The notes under the pieces were generated by a model. The model worked only from the letters and a program-made list of their open reading frames with translations, was not told where the DNA came from and made no database searches. A stretch of 64,000 nucleotides of DNA from Antedon mediterranea (taxonomy: Eukaryota > Echinodermata > Crinoidea > Comatulida > Antedonidae), in the NCBI RefSeq assembly GCF_964355755.1, contig NC_092675.1:16443312-16507311 (forward strand), written 5' to 3'. Position numbers and translations under genes: made by a program. Positions 36,901-46,669 of the stretch are shown here, one piece after another. The number at the start of each line of letters is the position of its first letter. Positions within the stretch are counted from its first letter, which is position 1.

Positions 36901-39900
36901 GATAGTCCAAGGAATGACAGAGGTTTAGAATTGTTTAGAGCAGACAAAGTAAGCATTTTAATTGTTTATAGTTGAATAAATAATTAAACAAAGGATTACA
37001 CACATTACTTTAATTACACTTCAAATACTGTAAAACCAGAAATTTCCACACACATCCAACTTTCTTGAATTTCATGAGTGAAATTCGTGAAAGTTTATTG
37101 CCGCGAACAATCTTCAGGAAGCATTAATGACGAAAGTCATGCATACGATGGTCAACACGATCTTGTTACTAAAATGCGTTACTGTATTAGTACAGACTAC
37201 ATGCATTTTAACACAAAGGTTGCACCGACGATAGATTGACACGAATTTGTTACAATATTTAATTGTACTTTATTTTTCAAAATGGCCGATGTAACCAATT
37301 CGCAGAAGTTTCATGTCACAAAAGTTTCCGGTTTTATAGTAATTTTAATGTCATGTTTAAATTGAGACGATTTACTAACAATTTCAATCTATTTAAATTG
37401 AGATTATTTATCACCTGTAGAAGAAAAGAAAGCAAGATAAAGAACGATTTGGCCGAGGGTCAATGGGTCATCGACCAGGAGGAGAGAGTGATACAGAATT
37501 TATTGCTATGCAGATGAGAGAAAGCTTAAAAAGAAATTCAATTAAGGTAAGTTAAAGATAAAACATAAAAAGGAGCTTGTATTGCAATGTATCATCAGTA
37601 TTTTGACAATGAGTGGGGTTTTACAGACTTGTAGAAAAGCTAATTTTGCTTTAACAAGTTCTGTCTAAAGCATGGTTCCCACTACAGTAAGTAGCAATGT
37701 ACCATAAAAAAATGCCATTCCAATAGTTGTGTTTTCCTCCACCTGTGTGAAATCGAATATGCTTAGTTGAGTGTCTGTTAGTTGCTGTAGACCTTGACCT
37801 GGTTCGCCCCGTGATTGATTTACTATGTTTTCCAGTGTTGTTTGCACCACTGTTGCGTCATTGGTTCACACTTGTGATTACGCAATAAAGCACTTTGCGT
37901 GGATACATCGTTGCGTCCAAGTTGGAACCACAGTTTACAGACAACGTTTTTTTAGTCAAAATTTATCAATTGGTGTTGTGCTTTGTCAACACAAACTTTA
38001 TTTGATCCTAATGACTGTATATACAGATATACTCAACATAATCAAATTATGCACTAATGTACTCAATAAACTAATCACTAGTTTTTTAAACTTATTTTTT
38101 TTTTTTTGAATTTTTTAGAATAAAGGTGGACGTGGCTATTCAAGTGATACCGACAGTTTTCTGAAAAGTCCACCATCGCATTTAGACCAACAAAAGTTTA
38201 AAGTAAAAGCTGAGAAACAATTGATAACCGAGGTTGATGAAGAAGTTGCAATTATTAATGCAAGTACAGATAAAACAGATAATCAAAGTGATAAACTAAT
38301 AAGCAAATCGCCTGAAAAAACAGTCACCGTGCGTGTTAGTACTAACACACCTGTAAGAACTCCACAAGGATTTGGGGAACTACCCACTTCAAAGTCATTC
38401 CCTGTTGATGAACAGGTCAGACCACAGAGGGGTCTTCGGAGGTCAGGGTACAGTACCGACCCTGAATATGACCCTAGATTCTATCGGAAAAAAATGGATT
38501 ATAAAATGAAATCTAAAGACGATCACCATCTTTCTAAACCTAAGAATTATATGCAACGGCGAGATCACCATCGAATGAATTGGCAACATTTATCAAGAGA
38601 GAACGAAATCTGGATTGATAAAGCTCCTGGAGCAGGAACAGGGGGAAATAGTAAAAGTCAATCGGAGGCATGGAACGGTAGTGTTGGGCATGTAAATTCT
38701 GTATCAAATTGCAATCAAAACAGTAGTACAAATTATTTAGCTGAATACAGACCGCCTAGTAGGCATGGTAATGTACCTTATTCATCATCGCAGTCAACTT
38801 TGAGTAATTCAAGGCCACATATACCAAGTTACGAGGATGTAATGCGGAGTCGAGATGCTTTAGCGTATCAGAAGAGCCCAACAAAGGGCGAACAAGACCA
38901 CATTGAACCGTCGAATAATGGTGCTAGTCAAAATGTTCACAATATGCCATCTACAACCTCACAACTTTCACCTAACAAACATTTAAATCAATCTTTAACT
39001 AATCATGAAAGTTTAGAGCAAAAAACTCCTACCTCTTTGGAACCCCATAGGAGAGGAAAAGCTGACGGGCGATTGGGTAATGAAAATGGGCATAAAGAGG
39101 GTCACTATGAGCGTCCACATGACCAAAGACCAAGAAACCAGACCACTCCAATGGTAAGAACATTGATTTAGTCTGATACTGATATTTTATAATATTTATT
39201 CTACTATGGATAATTGTTGTATCACGTACAATCACTGTAGTTGCTTGTTTATCAATTTATTTTATATTTTTTCCATTCAGGAGACACAAACATATTTATG
39301 GTGTGATATTAAAGACACTTTATCTGCAATTGTTTTTTTTTTCGTTTTGTACAAATAATGCATATATATTATTTTTTAAACATGGTCATTCCTTGTCTTA
39401 AATGTATATTCTAAGGTTAATTATGATAAAAGCGAAGTGTCTTTAATTTAATTTTTATTTATTGTCATTTATCAACATTTTTTAGAAAAAAAACCCCTGA
39501 AACGTGTTGCAAGAGTTGGTTGGTTAAAACCAATCCGATGAACCAGTCCCAATTCTGGACTGGGTATCAAATTCTAAAATGTTGATAATTGAGATTTTTT
39601 TAAATGTCATTTTGTGTTAATTGGTGATGGTCTGTTTAATGCACATATCACAGAAACCTAGATGTCAAATGGGGGTAAAAGCTAGACAAAACCAGATACG
39701 TATGCACATGTTACAAGCAAGGTTGACCAACAGCATGGTTAGTTGTTATCTTATGTTCTACGTATGATCACTATTTTTCCTTTTATCATTAATTGCATGC
39801 CAATTTTGAATTAATACTTTTAAATTACTCATACGTTTTCACTTGCATATTACAAGTGAGTGAGTGACCGAGTGGTTAAGACAGTGGAACTGTAATTACA

Positions 39901-42900
39901 TCGGCAAGGGTTCGAGGTTCACTTGCACTTCTCGTGGTAAACAAGTCTTCTCGGATAAGGACTACAAACCGTAGGTCCAGTGTACACATCTAGCTCATGT
40001 GTACTGCTGAACCTACTGTAGTACATCTTTTGAGCCACTGATCGTAACTGGGTCCTCTGGGAGATCAGTCTTTGGCTGAAGAGGTCACCAAGTATAAACA
40101 AATAATAACAATACAAACCCTGTGATTTTAAAACAAGAATCGTTGGCTTTAGTCTTGGTACTGAGACTATATTAGGAGGTTTCGTATTGCCCGAAATCCT
40201 TATAAAACAAGACTTTACAAAGCAAGTAGTCGCCTTTTTAAAGCTATATAATATTATAAATTAAACAAAATTGTGTTATGAATGTATTTCGCAGACTGAT
40301 AACAACACAGAGGGCAGTGATGATGTCTTTAAGGCAAATACTGCTGCCGGAGATGTGCCATCATCTCCGAGTCAACAGGATTTTCCGTCGCCACCAGAGT
40401 CGCAGCAGCACGAGTTCTCTGACTACGTTGCCACTGATAGAAGTACACAGAATATTGAAGGAGTTGCACATTATGAAGGCTTACCAAGACCCACTCAACT
40501 TGATGTCGTGTCTATGGAGAGGTTGAATGGTGTACATGTTGACTATAGTAAGCCTGGTAGAAATTATACAGAACAGAGGCATGGTGAGTTTTGACCTATA
40601 TTGGCCTAGACAAGCGTTCTGGAAACCTGTTATTTTGCGTCCTAAAATCTGGTTCTCATAATCAAACCACGGCTTAATTACCCACCTGGACCAACAAAAT
40701 AAAATAATCTGCCATAAATCATCAAACACAATTGATTATTTCATTGTAATTTGCGTAATTGCTAAAAGAAAGGAGCTTTTGACGCTGGGAAAACATTATC
40801 AGGTTTTTTTTTTTATATCTCAAACCATCTCACAGCCCTTTAAAAATGTTTCCATAGTTTGCAGAACGTCGGTCTAGGCAATTGTACAGTAGTAGATACA
40901 TTTTATTACAAAATGCTATTGAAAATTAACCTTTGAATTTGTGTTCAGGACTTTCCTTTCTTTACTCGATTTCAAATTGATTTTTTTAAATTCAAATTTC
41001 TAGAATCGCCAAGTGCTTCAAAAATTGAATCATTGAAACGAAGAGCTCAACAAAGATCAACTCCTGGAAGTGATTCTAGCAAGTCACCACATTCTGTCAG
41101 ACGAGCGGGTCGCCAGTCACCTCAAGACACCGGAAGACGTTCACCTTATGCAGCACACAGGGAAGGCTATCCTCCGAGGTCATCACCAGGAAGTACTAGT
41201 AGAGACATCGACTATGTTGACTATGCAAGTTATATGGCCCACCCAAGGCCTAGTCAGTCAAGTATGAATGATGACCCTAAGTATTTACCTCATACAGAAC
41301 CTAGGCCCAGTCAAGCTAGTATAGATATTCTTGGCAGTTCTCCACAACTAGTTAATACTGACAGAAGATCTCCACATGCTCAAAGGAGGACGGATAGCAG
41401 TAACTCACCACAACGGCATGTGAATGCACATTCTTACTCTCCTCATTCAACAGGTCAGATTGATGGCAGTTCACAGTCACCTCACATGTCCAAACGGAAT
41501 GACACTAGTTCTTATTCACCGCATTCCGCAAGGCGGAATGACACTAGTTCTTATTCACCGCATTCCACAAGGCGGAATGACACTAGTTCTTATTCACCGC
41601 ATTCCACAAGGCGGAATGACACTAGTTCTTATTCACCGCATTCCACAAGGCGGAATGACACTAGTTCTTATTCACCGCATTCCACAAGGCGGAAGAATGA
41701 TGAATCCTATTCACCGCATTCCACAAGGCGGAAGGATGGTGACTCCTATTCACCGCATTCCACAAGACGGAATGATGGTAGCTCCTATTCACCGCATTCC
41801 ACTAGGCAAAACAATGGTAGCTCCTATTCACCACATGCTACAAGGCGGAACAACGATAGTTCCCAATCACCACATTCGGTTAGGCGTATGACAAGTAATT
41901 CACCGCATTCCACTAGACGAATGGAAAACAGTTCTCCACATGTGCCAAGGAGAATGGATGTGACCTCTCATTCACCACATATGGGACGAAGGATGGATGT
42001 GACATCTCATTCACCACATTTAGACAGAAGGGTAGATGACATTCCAGTTTTGCCAGAGTTAAACCATGGTCCAAGTTCACAGTCACCTAATGCTAGACGA
42101 AGAATTGCACAAGAACCAAAATCTACCAATCGTCAAATGGTAAGTCATTGTTTATTGGCATAACTGTGGTGTTAGATAATGAAGGAAGTTCCGCACTTTA
42201 AAGGTCACTAAAGATACCAAAATGTTCAGGTTGTATAGAAATGTTACACAACAACCACAACATCAAACTACTAACAATATGAATTTAAATGCAAATTTAG
42301 ATAAGTTGCTAATTACTAATTATGGTTATTTTATGTATGTTGATAAATATTAGTTTACCACAATTATCTTTATATGGTATCATATTTTAGTTACCATATT
42401 TACATACTTTATTTTTTTCTCATAGTTAACTGTCACTATACACAAAACACCAGGTCTTGGCTTTAGTATCACAGGCGGTATGAATTCACCAGGCAATCCA
42501 TTCAGACATGGCGACCAGGTAAGAACATTCTCTCGATTTAGAACAACCATTGCGCTATAATGTCCTTTATTTATATAATGCATAGCTCATGGTATTTTAA
42601 ACATTTATGACACCCTTATTAAGAGACACTTTGGTTGGGTTCCACTAAACTAGTTTGACAAAAAAGTATGATGTGCCCAAATATGCTAGTGATATGCCCA
42701 AATATGGTAGTGATAAGACATCATGGGAACATCACATTTTTTTGTCACAAACTTTGATAATGTAGACAGATTTATTTTATATTTATTTCAGGGAATATTT
42801 GTAACAAAAGTGCAAGCAGGCGGTGCCGCAGAGATGTGTTTGCAACCAGGTGACAAGATAATTGATGTCAACGGTGTGGACTTTGTCAACATCACGCATG

Positions 42901-42962
42901 AAAATGCAGTCAAGACATTAAGGACCAGTAATCCTGTTACTATGCTAATATGCAGGCAATAA
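21917..42962 (+). CDS. erbin/lrrc7-like: LAP-family LRR and PDZ scaffold protein, erbin/LRRC7-like (complete, 19 coding exons)
   Basis: Exons: 21917-22103 (ATG 21942), 23948-24065, 24522-24600, 26242-26388, 26814-26877, 27322-27396, 27984-28128, 29294-29496, 30078-30263, 32624-32726, 35920-36023, 36546-36650, 36856-36948, 37421-37546, 38119-39153, 40295-40583, 41004-42139, 42426-42518, 42792-42962. All joins use GT/AG and keep frame, giving 1,477 aa, close to the vertebrate erbin and LRRC7 lengths. Order: a Cys-containing N-terminus (SCLCLRG) as in LAP proteins, where cysteines are palmitoylated; about 16 LRRs (residues 1-393); the LAP-specific motif [13 protein letters not shown]; a long basic, serine-rich middle; a C-terminal PDZ with GLGFSITGG in place of the GLGF loop. 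The family scaffolds basolateral polarity and adhesion complexes. The start is supported by the LAP-like N-terminus; an upstream non-coding exon must exist, because an acceptor AG directly precedes 21917. Confidence 0.93.
21942..30263 (+). CDS. erbin/lrrc7-like: LRR-encoding exons 1-9 of the LAP gene
   Basis: Nine exons (1,179 coding nt, 393 aa) encode consecutive 23-residue LRRs of the LAP type. Clear units include [88 protein letters not shown] and [18 protein letters not shown]. Intron phases vary (0, 1, 2), so exons do not equal whole repeats. Exon 6 (27322-27396) is 75 nt, phase 0 on both sides, and could be skipped without breaking frame. Exon 9 (186 nt) is also symmetric. Confidence 0.92.
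22294..22808. mobile_element. Putative MITE in LAP intron 1
   Basis: TGTATTGTCCCTTG at the left and CAAAGGGACAATACA at the right are inverted copies about 515 bp apart. The interior is AT-rich with weak further inverted similarity. No coding sequence. Edges approximate. Confidence 0.5.
24153..24320. mobile_element. MITE family M1, copy 1 (AAGCTCTGTCTAC termini)
   Basis: A 168-bp element with terminal inverted repeats AAGCTCTGTCTAC / GTAGACAGAGCTT, flanked by TA on both sides (24151-52, 24321-22). Interior phrases ACTTTATGTGAC, GGACATGATGATG and CACTACCATATTTGG recur in five further copies in this window. Non-autonomous; TA target like Tc1/mariner. Confidence 0.88.
27072..27224. repeat. Direct repeat upstream of LRR exon 6, copy 1
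   Basis: About 153 bp from TTGATAGCTGTTCCTTATG to TTAAGGTTCATACA. A second copy at 27474-27623 has the same order of blocks, including GAGATGCATGCTTTTATGCT and GTGAACCTGCTTCACTCAGG. No terminal inverted repeats seen. Confidence 0.88.
27474..27623. repeat. Direct repeat downstream of LRR exon 6, copy 2
   Basis: Diverged direct copy of 27072-27224. The two copies flank the 75-nt exon 27322-27396 symmetrically in the same orientation. Confidence 0.88.
28204..28500 (+). repeat. tRNA-derived SINE family S1, copy 1
   Basis: The head has an A box (GTGGCCAAGCGGTTAAGAC) and a B box (GGGGTTCGAGGC). The body includes AGTCTTCTCGGATAAGGA, CCAGTGTACACATCTAGCTC and CTCTGGGAGACCAGTCTTTG, ending near AAGGTTACCCAGTATAAATA. 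The Ser/Leu-like tRNA head and shared body define a family also present at 39855-40107 and, diverged, at 35430-35730. Confidence 0.85.
29898..30051. mobile_element. MITE family M1, copy 2
   Basis: Ends AAGTTTTGTCTAC and GACAGAGACAGAGCTT, flanked by TA (29896-97, 30052-53). Interior carries ACTTTATGTGAC, GGACATGATGATG and CACTACCATATTTGGGC as in copy 1. It sits just upstream of LAP exon 9, whose acceptor is at 30077. Confidence 0.85.
30403..32472. mobile_element. Fold-back element, 2.07 kb, with tandem-repeat arms
   Basis: The left arm (30403-30604) is about 12 tandem copies of a 12-17-bp motif, typically AAAGTCGCCCCATCGC. The right arm (32270-32472) is the inverted counterpart (GGGGCGACTTTGCGATG). 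The outermost 45 bp of the arms match in order: AGTCAAGTCGCCCC, ATCGCAAAGTCGCCCC, ATACAAAGTCGCCC. Inside the arms are inverted GGTCGCGTT-type phrases near 30,910 and 32,175, and a run of GGGAAACCCCG motifs at 30,680-30,870. Frames of the AKSPHRKV type are translations of the repeat. No transposase is seen. The flanks GGATGCT / GGATCCC may be a decayed target duplication. Confidence 0.8.
30680..30880. repeat. GGGAAACCCCG-motif cluster inside the fold-back element
   Basis: Four GGGGAAGCCCCGCC/GGAAACCCCG-like motifs spaced about 55-65 bp apart, separated by related CAC/CATCA-containing spacers. A diverged tandem array of higher GC than its surroundings. Confidence 0.6.
32778..33014. mobile_element. 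MITE, 237 bp, TA-flanked, in a LAP intron
   Basis: Left CCATATACCCTC-ATGTATAATCCCAC and right GTGGGATTATATCAGAGGATATACGG are inverted, with TA on both sides. The interior has CCC-rich phrases reminiscent of, but not the same as, the outer element at 19849. Confidence 0.75.
34265..34385. mobile_element. MITE family M2, copy 1
   Basis: Left GCTTGGTTCCCACTAG and right CTAGTGAGAACCAAGC are inverted; an inner pair GTTGACCAAT / ATTGGTCAAC extends the hairpin. TA-rich flanks. Related to 37668-37935 through the GGTTCCCACTA termini. Confidence 0.8.
34755..34990 (+). repeat. tRNA-derived SINE-like element
   Basis: A-box-like TAGCTGAGCTTCAAAGATG followed 40 nt later by a perfect B box GGTTCAAATCC. The body continues for about 180 bp to CACATGATACTG-type sequence. 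No acceptor stem closes. Confidence 0.5.
35430..35730 (+). repeat. SINE family S1, diverged copy
   Basis: Head with TGTAGCTTGTGGCATG (A-box-like) and TTGGTTCAATTCTGA (B-box-like). The body phrases AAAAGTCTTCATGGATAAGGA and CCAGTGTACACATCTGGCTC match the body of the S1 copies at 28204 and 39855. Confidence 0.6.
36690..36810 (-). repeat. tRNA-derived SINE fragment, minus strand
   Basis: On the minus strand TAGCTTAGGTGGTTAAGA (A box) is followed by GGGATCAAATCTTG (B-box-like). It lies between LAP exons 12 and 13. Confidence 0.5.
37668..37935. mobile_element. MITE family M2, longer copy
   Basis: Left AAGCATGGTTCCCACTA and right AGTTGGAACCACAGTT are imperfect inverted copies flanked by TA (37666-67, 37936-37). 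268 bp. It contains ATTGGTTCACACTTGTGATT in the right half. Confidence 0.6.
38119..39153 (+). CDS. erbin/lrrc7-like: LAP gene exon 15, large disordered linker
   Basis: A 1,035-nt exon in frame with its neighbours (residues about 571-915). Rich in Ser, Asn, His, Arg and Lys with no folded domain. Contains [19 protein letters not shown], a Tyr-rich segment, and an earlier [14 protein letters not shown]; these repeated GYS-(S/T)D phrases could be phosphorylation or docking sites (inference). The family's central linker is poorly conserved. Confidence 0.88.
39855..40107 (+). repeat. tRNA-derived SINE family S1, copy 2
   Basis: Same head (GTGACCGAGTGGTTAAGAC, then AGGGTTCGAGGTTC) and body as 28204-28500, including AAGTCTTCTCGGATAAGGA and CCTCTGGGAGATCAGTCTTT. 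It ends with an AATAATAACAATACA tail. Located in the intron before LAP exon 16. Confidence 0.85.
41004..42139 (+). CDS. erbin/lrrc7-like: LAP gene exon 17, with SPHS repeat domain
   Basis: A 1,136-nt exon encoding residues about 1012-1390. After a Ser/Arg/Pro-rich start it holds a run of 13-residue units of the form [13 protein letters not shown] (39 nt each). The central copies are nearly identical at the nucleotide level and decay towards both ends (SPHSVRR, SPHVPRR, SPHMGRR). The reading frame is intact through all units. Every unit supplies an S-P dipeptide next to basic residues, so a multi-phosphorylated linker is plausible (inference). I know of no such repeat in vertebrate erbin or LRRC7. 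Confidence 0.88.
41490..41890 (+). repeat. 39-bp in-frame coding minisatellite
   Basis: Tandem units beginning CGGAATGACACTAGTTCTTA and ending TTCACCGCATTCCACAAGG. Five central copies are almost identical; flanking copies are diverged. The length is a multiple of three, so copy-number change preserves the LAP frame. Confidence 0.92.
42426..42962 (+). CDS. erbin/lrrc7-like: LAP gene exons 18-19, PDZ domain and C-terminus
   Basis: Exons 42426-42518 and 42792-42962 encode the last 87 residues: [18 protein letters not shown] (carboxylate-binding loop), then [20 protein letters not shown], then [15 protein letters not shown] and [10 protein letters not shown]. The histidine at the start of helix alpha-B (THENAV) predicts class I ligands (S/T-x-hydrophobic C-termini), as in erbin. 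The stop follows directly after the domain, as in LAP proteins with a single PDZ. Confidence 0.92.
42637..42770. mobile_element. MITE family M1, copy 3 (degenerate ends)
   Basis: Contains CTAGTTTGACAAAAAAG, GATGTGCCCAAATATG, GTAGTGAT and TTTGTCACAAACTTTGATAATGTAGACAGA, the M1 phrases in inverted order. It lies in the 273-bp intron between the two PDZ exons, ending about 20 nt before the acceptor. Confidence 0.75.
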
Positions 42963-43262
42963 GAGAATACTTTTTGCACCTGTAAACTAAAGATAGGTTT
43001 GCAAGGATATAATAATAATAAGTTTATAGGTCACATGAATATTCATATATATTGGTCATACATAACTTAATAACAAATACTTAACCTACAATGCTGTAAC
43101 AGTTTTAGCAAGCTAGGTTTACTAGTAATACTGTTATTATGCAGTAAAAGAATACTTTTTATAATTGAAACTAAACATGGCTTAGTTAGGATATGAATAA
43201 TAATCTTATAGGTCACATAATAGGTCACATTCTGGACATGCAATGCTGTAACAGTTTTAGCA
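42949..43262. repeat. Diverged tandem duplication spanning the LAP stop codon
   Basis: The block starting ATGCAGGCAATAAGAGAATA (42949, coding end) and running to AATGCTGTAACAGTTTTAGC (about 43,110) recurs from ATGCAGTAAAAGAATACTTT (about 43,140) to 43,262. The second copy is non-coding 3' UTR. Confidence 0.65.
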
Positions 43263-44448
43263 GTTTCTAATTTTATAAAATATTTATGTGCAAAGGTATT
43301 TTTATTACAGACACTAATGGTTGGAAGTCCTCTTTGTAATTCAAACTTTTAAATTTTAGTAAAGAAGTACAGGTATATGAATATAGCATGCGGTTGTTTG
43401 TACTATATATATCCACATAGTATGGAGTCCAGTAGAATCGGCTAAATATAATCACCAATGATTTCAAGTGTCCTTTATAATGTTGTCAATGAATTGTTTT
43501 TGAAAATTAAATCCATGAATACCTCATACTTTTTATGTTGAACTTCACCAGTTTTGTACACATTTTTGAGATGAGAAGTCATTAGTACAGTATTATATGA
43601 GGAACTTGTAAGCTTCAATAATAGATGATACCCAGTTTTACAAATCATCGTTACATATAGACTTTACATTGTGCATTTTTTAAGTGCAAATATTTCTAGT
43701 ATCATTGTATTAGTAAATGCTCATTGATTCCGTAATCTGGTATGAATATAATTTAAAAGCGTTCAATTTGTATTAGTTAATATTGTATAGAAAAAAAGTT
43801 CATGTTTTGTAAGTTTTTATTTTTTACGCCATATTTACCCAAGTGTCTATTTTTTCAGAAAGTTTTGTTTTCAATCTTTTGAATGAATTAACTTTACTGT
43901 GTAGGGATATTAATAGGTTGACCAAAAAATGATTTTTTATTCATGAGTATATCTAAGTTTGTATATTTAATTCATTGCTACACAGACCTGAAAGGTGAAT
44001 GCAGTCCCTAATCCCAAACTGGACCAATTTATTTAATGTTTTCAACCCTATTTAGTACCATAAATTAATTCCTTTACACAATGGTGCTAATTTGTAGTTG
44101 TTATGCAACAATTATGTATATTATTATAATGTCCATTGATTAATGCAATTTGGAAACCACCAGAAAAACTTTTTTTTTTTATTTTGGGGTTACTGTTAAA
44201 TTTTAGTTTAGAGGAAATTGTGCTAATAATGGTAACTATGATCATTTTTGCATTTGATTCAATAAAATATTGTCGGATACATCTTAAAGTCATTTTGACC
44301 ATTAAAAAACAAGAGACCCATGGGGTGGCTCAAAATGACCTGCTTTCTTGGATTTTTGTTAACATAACTTATTTCAACAAGTTTTCTGAGAGAGTTCATT
44401 TGCAGTTAGGTTTGCAGTACACCATGTGTTTCTAAAAAGAAACGATTG

Positions 44449-44692
44449 TTGAGCCGTGAAATGTGCAAAAAGTCACATATCCCTATAATGTCCAAACAAC
44501 CACATTGGTGCAAACATGGGACCCTCAAATGTGCAAATCTGTAAAAATTCATAATCCACTAATGTTAAATATACACAATTTTAAAAGAATTACTTTCTTC
44601 AAACAAAATTAGTTTAATTAATATCGGGAAAATAATATATGTTTGCACATTTGAGGGCAAAATGTTTTGTTTTGTACATTTCACAACTCAAC
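44449..44692. mobile_element. Possible inverted-repeat element
   Basis: GTTGAGCCGTGAAATGTGCAAAA at the left and TTTTGTACATTTCACAACTCAAC at the right are inverted, with an inner pair CCTCAAATGTGCAAA / TTTGCACATTTGAGG. About 244 bp. Confidence 0.55.
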
Positions 44693-46224
44693 AAGGATCT
44701 ACAATCATCTTCTGGAGTAATTCTAAGATGACGACATTTCCTTGTTTAAAAACACATATAGTGTACTGCAACTTTTACTTTATTTATTCAGCATGCAAAC
44801 AATGGGTTGTTCAGCTGTATCAGTATGCAATTTCCATGTCTCATCTTGTCAATATAATATTCCAGATATAAATAAGACTTTAATGACAACTTTATTTTTA
44901 TGTTAATATTATTTTTTTTGTAATTATACTAGTCTTTCCAATCGTAAATTAAAATGTGTACAATCATTGTTTAGATTTTCCATGATAAACGTTTTTACCA
45001 GAATTGCCAAAAGTATATAGTAACCATTTTAACTATTTATTATCAAAGCCAGCTTGAAAAATGTCATTTCCACTTATGTATTCCTACTGTGACCTTGATA
45101 TTGTACTGGAAATTCAGCATCAGTACTTTCTAAACAATGTATTCATATGATAAGTTATTGTGTGTAACAAATACAACATTACTCTCATTTTTTACTGATT
45201 TTAAACACAATATCCAGCCAGTAGTTATTTTAATTTTATATTAATGTGTGCAATTGTATATATGCATGCCTTGAGAGAAGGATCGCTGAATTTTAAACTT
45301 CTACTAAGAAGTAACTGATGAAACATACAGTATTATGAAATTAAAAAAATGGAATATCGAATCCGATTCTTCAAACTTAAAAATATAGTCTACTTAAAAT
45401 ATTTCAAATGAATTTTGTTTCATAAAAATGTTTCATTTATTTTTACTATTTTGAAACACCACTCGATAAATTCATTACTGTTTTATGGTTTCAAATATGT
45501 TTTCTATTTTATATAGTGATTTTAAAAGTATTAAAATACGGATAACTTATTGATTTACAAAATGCTGTTGTGTGATTTTTTTAAATACAAAAAGCCATCA
45601 ATAGTAATAATATTATGCTAATTATATTATGCTAATTGTATTATGCTAGTCAGCTAGATTACTAGTAGTAGCTGCTTTTGACTATAAGCCTGCAGTAACA
45701 GTCTCGTAGTATTAACATAAGGTACTTACTGGACAGTTGACATGTTTTCCGCACCATACCGTTAATTTTTTTTTAAGTGCGCCGCCTATTTTCACAGGTA
45801 TGCCTCGCGTACCAATTTGGACTCTCCAGCGTGTCGAAAAAGCTATAGTCTTTCCGGGTCCAGACAATATTTTGGCATCGTTACATTGCATTCATTTACG
45901 TTTTTTCTGACGAATATTTGTTCAAATAAAATAAACTGTAGTTATCAGACATAGGCCTTTTATCCAAATTGTTTGTATAGTATACAAACTAATTAAAATA
46001 TCCATTTATTACTTTCATGTTTAAAATATTTCAGCCTCCTTGAGCTGGAGTTCGAACATGTGTTAAGTCCATTTTGGTAACCCGAATATAACTCTTTTTT
46101 GTTGGCTACAATTCAAAATTTTAGCGGGCATTGTTGTTGTTGATGTTTGTCAACTGGTCCTCCTAGGCCAATAAAAACATAAAATGTAAGTTGTTTATAG
46201 TTAATCAAGTTTGAAATAAGGTCA

Positions 46225-46400
46225 GGGCCTAGGCCTAGGCCTAACTAGGCCTACTAACTATATAGGTCTAGGTAGGCTAGATAGAGTAGAGGTCTAACCG
46301 CTAGGCTAGGCCTCTAGGCCTACCCACCACTAGGTAGGCCTAGGCCTATAGCCTAGTAGTAGGCTAGCCTAGCTACCCAAATCAACCCGTACCTATGCCA
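46225..46400. repeat. TAGGCCTA-type low-complexity cluster
   Basis: A dense mix of TAGGCCTA, CTAGGCC and GGCTAG words in both orientations, unlike the surrounding AT-rich sequence. It is not a regular tandem array. Confidence 0.8.
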
Positions 46401-46660
46401 ACTCGTACCCAATTTGGCTAACCCGTAGTACCCAACCAATCGCGCCCTCAATATATAAGGCCCAGATTGGTAACGACCAGCAGTGTCGCCTTTATGATGA
46501 GTACTACTACTAGTAGGCCTAGCTAGTACATTATATTTATTACGTGACTACGTTCTTTATAATTAATTTTAAAATGTATGGATGTTAACTTAATGGACTT
46601 TTTCTCATTACAAACTAAGAAATATGAAATACAGCAACATTTTTTAGAAAGAAGAATAAT

Positions 46661-46669
46661 TATTTTTAA
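46661..46669. other. Target-site duplication, left copy (TATTTTTAA)
   Basis: Exact 9-bp match to 47453-47461, abutting the inverted termini of the element 46670-47452. Confidence 0.85.

Larger units (their letters stand above)
42963..46669. other. LAP 3' UTR and intergenic DNA
   Basis: AT-rich, no supported coding frame. The LAP polyadenylation site cannot be fixed, since many AATAAA-like words exist. A possible inverted-repeat element lies at about 44,449-44,692. A GGCCTAG-rich cluster lies at 46,225-46,400. Confidence 0.45.

Noticed and set aside
41424-41891. 155-codon frame rich in [12 protein letters not shown]
   Set aside because: Out-of-frame shadow of the 39-bp coding repeat in LAP exon 17; the other frame joins the neighbouring exons.
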